The notes under the pieces were generated by a model. It did no database searches. It was not told the DNA's origin and saw nothing but the letters and a program-made list of their open reading frames with translations. Below are positions 58,063 to 64,000 of a stretch of 64,000 nt of DNA, piece by piece. Position numbers and translations under genes: made by a program. The DNA is from a bacterium. Lineage in GTDB: Bacteria > Cyanobacteriota > Sericytochromatia > S15B-MN24 > UBA4093. The number at the start of each line of letters is the position of its first letter. Position 1 is the first letter of the stretch. Location of the stretch: positions 434,001-498,000 of the forward strand of contig JAGIBK010000001.1 of NCBI GenBank assembly GCA_017744355.1, written 5' to 3'.

Positions 58063-60267
58063 ATGGAGCCCCTTGCCCCCCAGGCGACCGACGTCTACGC
58101 GGACGTCTTGATCGACTCGATCCCCCTCGCGCAGCAGCGCCCCTACACCTACCGGGTGCCGGCGGCCATGCGCGATCGGGTGCGGGTGGGCAGCGCGGTA
58201 GTGGTCCCCTTCGGCCCCAAGCAGCGGGTGAGCGGCTACGTGGTCGCCTATCCGGCGCGGGCGCCCCAGGGGACGGCGCGCGACATCCGCGAGCTCTTGG
58301 GGGACACGATCGTTCCCCCTGCGCTGCAGCGCCTCTTCCAGTGGGTCGCGGACTACTACCTCTGCACCGTGGCCCAGGTCTACCAGATGGCCCTTCCGCG
58401 GGGAACCCTGAACGGGACGGTCAAGGAGAAGACCCAGCTGGTGGTGACCCTCCAGGATGGCTTGACGGGGGACCTCTCCAAGCGCCAGATGCAGGTGATT
58501 GGCGTGCTGACCGGCGCCGGAGGGCAGATGACCCTCGCGGATCTGGTCCGCGCGGCCCAGACCACCCCGGGCCTCTTGCGGACCCTCGAAGCCAAGGGAG
58601 CGATCGCGATCGCCACCCAGCGGATCTGGCGCGCGCCGGAGCTTCCGAACGCCTCGCGGGGCGCCATCCCAGAGCCGACGCCCGAGCAATCTGAAGCGAT
58701 CGCGGCGATCAAAGCCGGGGAGCCGGGCGAAGTCTTCTTGTTGCACGGGGTCACGGGCAGCGGCAAGACCGAGGTCTACCTGCAAACCATCGCCGAAACC
58801 CTGGAACGGCGCGAGCAGGCACTGGTCCTGGTGCCCGAGATCGCCCTCACGCCGCAGACCGTCGCGCGCTTTCGGGCGCGGTTCGGCGATCGGATCGCGG
58901 TCCTGCACAGCGCCCTCGGCGAGGGCGAGCGCTTCGACGAGTGGCAGCGCCTGCGCAACGGCGATGCCCAGGTCGGCATCGGCGCACGTTCGGCCGTCTT
59001 TGCGCCGCTCGCGAGGCTCGGCCTCATCATCCTCGACGAGGAGCACGAGGGCTCGTACAAGCAAGACAACGCCCCTCGCTACCACGCCCGCGACGTGGCC
59101 TTGCAGCGGGCGGCCTTCGAGGGTGCGCGAGTGGTGCTCGGCAGCGCCACTCCGTCGGTCGAGTCGTACCGCCGCGCCGAGCAGGGGGATTATCGCCTGC
59201 TGACGCTCACCGAGCGCGTCAACGCGCGTCCCTTGCCGCCGGTCGAGGTCGTGGACATGCGCGCGGAGCTCGAAGCGGGCCACCGCTCCATCTTCAGTCG
59301 CTCGCTGACCGATGCCCTGCACGCGCACCTGGGGCGAGGGGAGCAGGCGATTCTGCTCATCAACCGGCGCGGGTACTCCTCGTTCGTCATGTGCCGCAGT
59401 TGCGGGGAGCCGGTGCGCTGTCCCAACTGCTCGGTGTCGCTGACCTACCACAAGGCGGGCGAGGCCCTACGGTGCCACTACTGCGACCATCACGCCGCGC
59501 CTCCCGAGCGCTGCCCGAGCTGTCGGAGCCCCTACATCAAGCACTTCGGAGCGGGAACCCAGCAAGTGGCCGAAGCGGCGGCGGCCTTGCTGCCCGAGGC
59601 GCGGATCATGCGCCTCGACCGGGACACGACGACCCGCAAGGGATCCCACCAGCGCATCCTGGACGCCTTTGCGGCCGGCGAGGGCGACGTGCTCATCGGC
59701 ACCCAGATGGTCGCCAAGGGCCTCGACCTGCAGCGCGTCTCGCTCGTGGGCGTCATGGCGGCGGATGCCTCGCTCAACCTTCCCGACTTCCGAGCGGCGG
59801 AGCGCTCCTTCCAGCTCTTGACCCAGGTGGCGGGGCGCGCGGGGCGCGGCGAGATCCCGGGCCGGGTCATCGTCCAGACCTACGCCCCCGATCACCCCAG
59901 CGTGCGGGCCGCTCAGGTCCACGACTTCACCGCCTTCTACACGCGCGAGATCGTGGAGCGCGAAGAGCTGCGCTATCCGCCCTTCCAGCACCTGATCAAC
60001 GTGGTGGTCAGCGCCGAGGATTCGGGCATCGTGTGGAAAGTAGGCGAGGCCCTCGCGGATCGCCTGCTCGCTTTTCCCGAGCTGATGGCGCTCGGGCCGG
60101 CAGAGGCGCCGCTCTTCCAGCTGCGGGGCCGCTATCGCGTGCAGGTCCTGATCAAGACCCCCGAGCTGCCCTATGCCCGCAATGCTCTGCGCGAAGCCGT
60201 ACGGCAGGTGGAACGCCCTCAGGGCGTGCGCTTGGCGATCGACGTGGAGCCGCACTCCTTGCTGTGA
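58063..60267 (+). CDS. priA: Primosomal protein N' (replication restart helicase)
   Basis: 734-residue 3'-5' superfamily 2 helicase that restarts stalled replication forks. N-terminal DNA-binding domain (DVLIDSIPLAQQRPYTYRVPAAM), Walker A GVTGSGKTEVYLQ near residue 228, Walker B LDEEHEGSYKQDNAPRYHARDVA, and a zinc-binding insert with eight cysteines (CRSCGEPVRCPNC, CHYCDHH, CPSC) near residues 445-490, then motifs IV-VI ending with QVAGRAGRGEIPGRV. It starts 4 bp after coaBC. In other genomes def and fmt follow; here a sigma factor does. Confidence 0.95.
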   Translation: MEPLAPQATDVYADVLIDSIPLAQQRPYTYRVPAAMRDRVRVGSAVVVPFGPKQRVSGYVVAYPARAPQGTARDIRELLGDTIVPPALQRLFQWVADYYLCTVAQVYQMALPRGTLNGTVKEKTQLVVTLQDGLTGDLSKRQMQVIGVLTGAGGQMTLADLVRAAQTTPGLLRTLEAKGAIAIATQRIWRAPELPNASRGAIPEPTPEQSEAIAAIKAGEPGEVFLLHGVTGSGKTEVYLQTIAETLERREQALVLVPEIALTPQTVARFRARFGDRIAVLHSALGEGERFDEWQRLRNGDAQVGIGARSAVFAPLARLGLIILDEEHEGSYKQDNAPRYHARDVALQRAAFEGARVVLGSATPSVESYRRAEQGDYRLLTLTERVNARPLPPVEVVDMRAELEAGHRSIFSRSLTDALHAHLGRGEQAILLINRRGYSSFVMCRSCGEPVRCPNCSVSLTYHKAGEALRCHYCDHHAAPPERCPSCRSPYIKHFGAGTQQVAEAAAALLPEARIMRLDRDTTTRKGSHQRILDAFAAGEGDVLIGTQMVAKGLDLQRVSLVGVMAADASLNLPDFRAAERSFQLLTQVAGRAGRGEIPGRVIVQTYAPDHPSVRAAQVHDFTAFYTREIVEREELRYPPFQHLINVVVSAEDSGIVWKVGEALADRLLAFPELMALGPAEAPLFQLRGRYRVQVLIKTPELPYARNALREAVRQVERPQGVRLAIDVEPHSLL

Positions 60268-60455
60268 GGGCCGATCGCCTTCCTTGCTCGCCTTGAAATG
60301 AGCGAGGTGAGCCGATCTCGACGCTCACTCGCTGCTTGCCTTATCCGCGTTCCGCATTACCATAAGGGCGTAACCAGCCACCAGACTGGCCAGGCATGTC
60401 GCTTTCCGCCCCATGCCGTGCGTCGGGCCCCAGCGAATACAGGAAGGTGGGAGCG

Positions 60456-61493
<1,038 letters not shown>

Positions 61494-61500
61494 GGGCAGA

Positions 61501-61536
61501 AGGAAACACCCCCGGCGATCGCCGGGGGTGTTTCCT
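61501..61536. terminator. Perfect 36-bp palindromic terminator with central HIP1
   Basis: A complete palindrome, with GGCGATCGCC at its centre and AGGAAACACCCCC arms, just after the sigma-factor stop codon. The U-tract is the GTGTTTCC arm and following bases. Confidence 0.8.
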
Positions 61537-61560
61537 CGTGTTTAGCGTTCGAAAGATTTT

Positions 61561-61574
61561 CGAACATATGTGCT
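61561..61574. promoter_or_regulatory. LexA-like box 1 upstream of recA
   Basis: CGAACATATGTGCT, which differs by one base from the GAAC-N4-GTTC core of the Gram-positive-type SOS box. It abuts the -35 hexamer of recA. Confidence 0.6.
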
Positions 61575-61602
61575 TGACCTTCGAACAATAATTCGATATT
61601 CT
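61574..61602 (+). promoter_or_regulatory. Promoter of recA
   Basis: TTGACC (61574-61579), a 17-bp spacer and TATTCT (61597-61602). The spacer contains a second LexA-like site, so binding there would block RNA polymerase. Confidence 0.75.
61582..61595. promoter_or_regulatory. LexA-like box 2 upstream of recA
   Basis: CGAACAATAATTCG, a GAAC-N4-ATTC form, centred 21 bp from box 1 (two helical turns) and within the promoter spacer. Confidence 0.55.
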
Positions 61603-61691
61603 GATGCGTATCCACTGGGAGCGGATGACGGTCATCCCCCGTCGTGCTGCCAGCAGCCTTCCCGACCTTCCGCAAAGGAGAGCGCACCAAC

Positions 61692-62798
61692 ATGGGCAAA
61701 GAAGTAGCGACGGTGGTCCCCAAGGACAACGCGAAGGAGATGGCGGCCGACAAGCGCAAGGCCCTCGATCTCGCCCTCGCCGGCATCGAAAAGCAGTTCG
61801 GCAAGGGTTCCATCATGAAGCTCGGGGACAACTCCCGCCTCAAGGTGGGCGTCGTGCCGACCGGCATCTTGCCCCTGGACATCGCGCTCGGGGTGGGCGG
61901 CCTGCCCAAGGGCCGCGTCGTCGAGATCTACGGCCCCGAGTCGGGCGGTAAGACGACGGTCAGCCTGACGGTCGTCGCCCAGGTCCAGAAGACGGGCGGG
62001 GTCGCGGCCTTCATCGACGCGGAGCACGCCCTGGATCCCCAGTACGCCGCTCGCCTCGGGGTGGACATCGACAACCTCTTGGTCTCCCAGCCCGACACGG
62101 GTGAGCAGGCGCTCGAGATCGCCGACGCCCTGGTCAAGTCCTGCGCGGTGGACATCATCGTCGTGGACTCGGTGGCGGCCCTGGTGCCCAAGGCCGAAAT
62201 CGAGGGCGAGATGGGCGACAGCCACGTGGGCCTCCAGGCCCGCCTGATGAGCCAGGCCCTGCGTAAGCTCACGGCGACCATCGGCAAGAGCAACACCATC
62301 GTCATCTTCATCAACCAGCTCCGCGAGAAGGTCGGCGTCATGTTCGGCAGCCCCGAGGTGACCACCGGCGGCCGCGCCCTGCGGTTCTACTCGAGCGTGC
62401 GCATCGAGGTGCGCCGCATCGAGACGCTCAAGAAGGACGGGGTCGAGATCGGCAACCGGGTCAAGGCCAAGGTCGTCAAGAACAAGGTGAGCCCCCCCTT
62501 CCGGGTCGGTGAGTTCGACCTGATGTTCGGCGAAGGCGTCAGCCGCGAGGGCTGCGTGCTGGACATGGCCGTCGAGCACGAGATCGTCAAGAAGAGCGGC
62601 TCGTGGTTCAGCTACGGCGAGAACAAGATCGGCCAGGGTCGTGACGGGGCCAAGAACTTCCTCGCGAGCCAGCCTGACCTGCTCGCCGAGATCGAGGGCC
62701 TGGTGCGCACCAAGCTGACCCTCATCAACCAAGAAGTGGCGCCTCCCGAGCCGGTCCTCGACCTGCTCGACGAGGAGGACGACGAAGACGCGCTGTAA
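61692..62798 (+). CDS. recA: Recombinase RecA
   Basis: ATP-dependent strand-exchange protein of homologous recombination and coprotease of LexA. The 368-residue product has the Walker A block [12 protein letters not shown] near residue 77, [36 protein letters not shown] (loop L1), [33 protein letters not shown] (loop L2), and the acidic C-terminal [15 protein letters not shown] lies 11 bp before the ATG. Regulated by the two LexA-like boxes in the promoter. In many bacteria recA follows cinA; here it is 47 kb away. Confidence 0.98.
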   Translation: MGKEVATVVPKDNAKEMAADKRKALDLALAGIEKQFGKGSIMKLGDNSRLKVGVVPTGILPLDIALGVGGLPKGRVVEIYGPESGGKTTVSLTVVAQVQKTGGVAAFIDAEHALDPQYAARLGVDIDNLLVSQPDTGEQALEIADALVKSCAVDIIVVDSVAALVPKAEIEGEMGDSHVGLQARLMSQALRKLTATIGKSNTIVIFINQLREKVGVMFGSPEVTTGGRALRFYSSVRIEVRRIETLKKDGVEIGNRVKAKVVKNKVSPPFRVGEFDLMFGEGVSREGCVLDMAVEHEIVKKSGSWFSYGENKIGQGRDGAKNFLASQPDLLAEIEGLVRTKLTLINQEVAPPEPVLDLLDEEDDEDAL

Positions 62799-62814
62799 GC
62801 CAGCGTCAAACGAA

Positions 62815-62845
62815 GCGGGCCGCCCATCGGGCGGCCCGCCTTGCG
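62815..62845. terminator. Terminator between recA and the lolD-like gene
   Basis: An 11-bp perfect stem (62815-62825 with 62829-62839), loop ATC, then CTTGCGTTTTC. It stands between convergent genes. Confidence 0.85.
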
Positions 62846-62858
62846 TTTTCAGAGGGGC

Positions 62859-63560
62859 TTAGCGCTCCACGTCGCCTCGGTTGCTGATCACCGAGCGGAT
62901 CCGACCGTCCACCATGTCGATGACCCGGTCGGCGTGCTGCGCGAGCTGCGGGTTGTGCGTCACCACGATGATGGTCTGCCCCAGCTCGCGGTTGTAGCGC
63001 CGCAGGAGCTGGTAGATGGCCTCGCCGGTCCCGGTGTCGAGGTTCCCCGTCAACTCGTCGCCGAGTAGTAGCGCCGGGCGATGGATGAGGGCCCGGGCGA
63101 TCGCCACCCGTTGCTGCTCGCCGCCCGAGAGCTCGGCGGGCTTGTGGTCGAGCCGGTGGGAGAGCTCGACCTCGTGCAGCAGCTTCTCGGCGAGCGGCTT
63201 GGCCTCCTTGGTCGAGGCGCCGGCAATGAGCAGCGGCGCCATGACGTTCTCGGTCGCCGTCAGCTCGGGCAGCAGGAAGTGGAACTGGAAGACGAAACCG
63301 ATGGCCTTGTTGCGCAGCGCGGCGAGACGCTTGTCGCTCATGCCGGTGGTGGCTTGATCCTGGATGTGGATGGTGCCACTCGAAGGGCGATCGAGGCCTC
63401 CGAGGAGGTAGAGCAGGGTGCTCTTGCCGCTGCCGCTCGGGCCCGTGATGGCGATGAACTCTCCCCGCTTGACCGAGAGGCTGACGCCGCGCAGGACTTG
63501 AAGGCCTTCCTTCTTGAAGGACTTGGTGACCTCGGCGGCTTGAAGCACGATCTTGCTCAA
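62859..63560 (-). CDS. LolD/MacB-type ABC transporter ATPase
   Basis: 233-residue ATPase of the LolD/MacB/SalX family, which drives lipoprotein release, peptide efflux or FtsX-like permeases. Walker A GPSGSGKSTLL, the signature LSGGEQQRVAIARAL, and the Q-loop FQFHFLLPELTATENV typical of LolD are intact. Walker B reads LLLGDELTGNLD, where DEPTGNLD is usual, so the proline before the glutamate-linked turn is replaced. The start is TTG at 63560 with GAGG 8 bp before it, 10 bp after the LytR-family stop. The partner permease gene is not in the window. With so many lipoproteins present, LolD function is attractive. Confidence 0.9.
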   Translation of the reverse strand: MSKIVLQAAEVTKSFKKEGLQVLRGVSLSVKRGEFIAITGPSGSGKSTLLYLLGGLDRPSSGTIHIQDQATTGMSDKRLAALRNKAIGFVFQFHFLLPELTATENVMAPLLIAGASTKEAKPLAEKLLHEVELSHRLDHKPAELSGGEQQRVAIARALIHRPALLLGDELTGNLDTGTGEAIYQLLRRYNRELGQTIIVVTHNPQLAQHADRVIDMVDGRIRSVISNRGDVER

Positions 63561-63570
63561 AGGGTGCGCC

Positions 63571-64000
63571 TCATCGATAGTCTGGGCCGATGACCAGGGT
63601 GTAATCGGCGGAGTACGGGGTCGTGTCGTCGCTCATTTGCCAAGGGGCGTTGGGCATCAGGGCGGCGAGGGCGGGCTCGTGGACCGGATTGCCGTTGCGC
63701 CCGATGATCCGCGTTGCAGTGCTCGTGCCATTCGTGGCCGGAGCGGTGCGGACGACCAGCACGCCCCGTTCGCTGAGGGCAGCGGCGACCTTGGTGGCGG
63801 CCTGTTCCTTCTGGGACCCGTAGAGGATCTCGACCGAGGCGGCCGTCTCGACGTCTTGCTTCGCGGGCTTGGCGTCCTCGGTCAGCTTGGCGACCAGCGT
63901 CTCGATCCGCCCGCGGTTGGGGATCCAGTAGCCATTGTAGCCGAAGTCCCCCGGAAGGGTCGTGTAGCTGATCGCCGGACGGTTCTTGCCGAAGTTCGCA
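63571..64000 (-). CDS. LytR-CpsA-Psr family protein, C-terminal part (5' end outside the window)
   Basis: The frame is open to the right edge, so only the last 142 residues are seen. The first visible part (SYTTLPGDFGYNGYWIPNRGRIETLV) matches the end of the LCP phosphotransferase domain, which attaches wall polymers to peptidoglycan. It is followed by a LytR_C domain (VEILYGSQKEQAATKVAAALSERGVLVVRTAP ... DYTLVIGPDYR). The gene is upstream of and cotranscribed with the lolD-like gene, 10 bp apart. Confidence 0.8.
   Translation of the reverse strand, partial: ANFGKNRPAISYTTLPGDFGYNGYWIPNRGRIETLVAKLTEDAKPAKQDVETAASVEILYGSQKEQAATKVAAALSERGVLVVRTAPATNGTSTATRIIGRNGNPVHEPALAALMPNAPWQMSDDTTPYSADYTLVIGPDYR

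Overview
The window is a 64 kb piece of a GC-rich bacterial chromosome with diderm traits: many lipobox lipoproteins, an SLH-domain outer-membrane barrel protein and a LolD-type ABC ATPase. The palindrome GCGATCGC (HIP1, the hallmark repeat of cyanobacterial genomes) occurs about 50 times by hand count between 4.7 and 63.1 kb, against roughly two expected by chance. With the SLH porin and the general gene content, this suggests a member of or a relative of Cyanobacteriota (for example a non-photosynthetic Sericytochromatia-like lineage). No photosynthesis gene is present, and the placement is an inference.

Layout. 1-4.1 kb is accessory: a partial serpin, a small CxxC protein, then an M20 amidohydrolase and a TRIC-type channel lying between an intact tRNA-Phe and a duplicated 3' part of the same tRNA, as in an integrated element. 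4.2-14.3 kb is a rightward housekeeping block: metG, tatD, polX, nth, a beta-propeller lipoprotein, rimO, pgsA, upp, cinA. 14.3-18.9 kb runs leftward: SLH porin, cysE, cysK, cysteine dioxygenase and a TPR-like secreted protein. 19-21.2 kb holds a VOC protein and two crotonases. 21.3-29.2 kb runs rightward: a SIS-domain protein with an aldolase-like protein, a secreted clan GH-A hydrolase, two small proteins, and a sugar-binding protein overlapping a sensor kinase. 29.2-32.5 kb is kynA-kynU (tryptophan to anthranilate) divergent from hisC. 32.5-38.3 kb contains tandem paralogous lipoproteins, a cyclodeaminase, a BFN nuclease, a divergent LarC, a cupredoxin and small membrane/RCK_C proteins. 38.4-54.9 kb is an acyl-CoA and amino-acid catabolic region: icmF, meaB, two acyl-CoA dehydrogenases, hbd, thl, a crotonase and kamA, interrupted by a 1066-residue NHL-repeat lipoprotein. 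55.3-64 kb is housekeeping again: gmk-rpoZ-coaBC-priA, a primary-type sigma factor, SOS-regulated recA, a lolD-like gene and a partial LytR-CpsA-Psr gene.

Working together: thl, hbd, the crotonases and the two dehydrogenases make a short-chain beta-oxidation (or reverse) cycle; IcmF interconverts isobutyryl- and butyryl-CoA; kamA and kynA-kynU feed in amino-acid carbon. The most interesting non-coding signals are the tRNA-Phe attachment-site duplication, a tandem-hairpin leader before polX with a possible alternative helix, a structured kamA leader, a 31-bp promoter-region element shared by the SLH porin and a distant crotonase, a perfect cysK-cysE operator palindrome, two LexA-like boxes at recA, and probable leaderless starts at kynA and a small membrane-protein gene.
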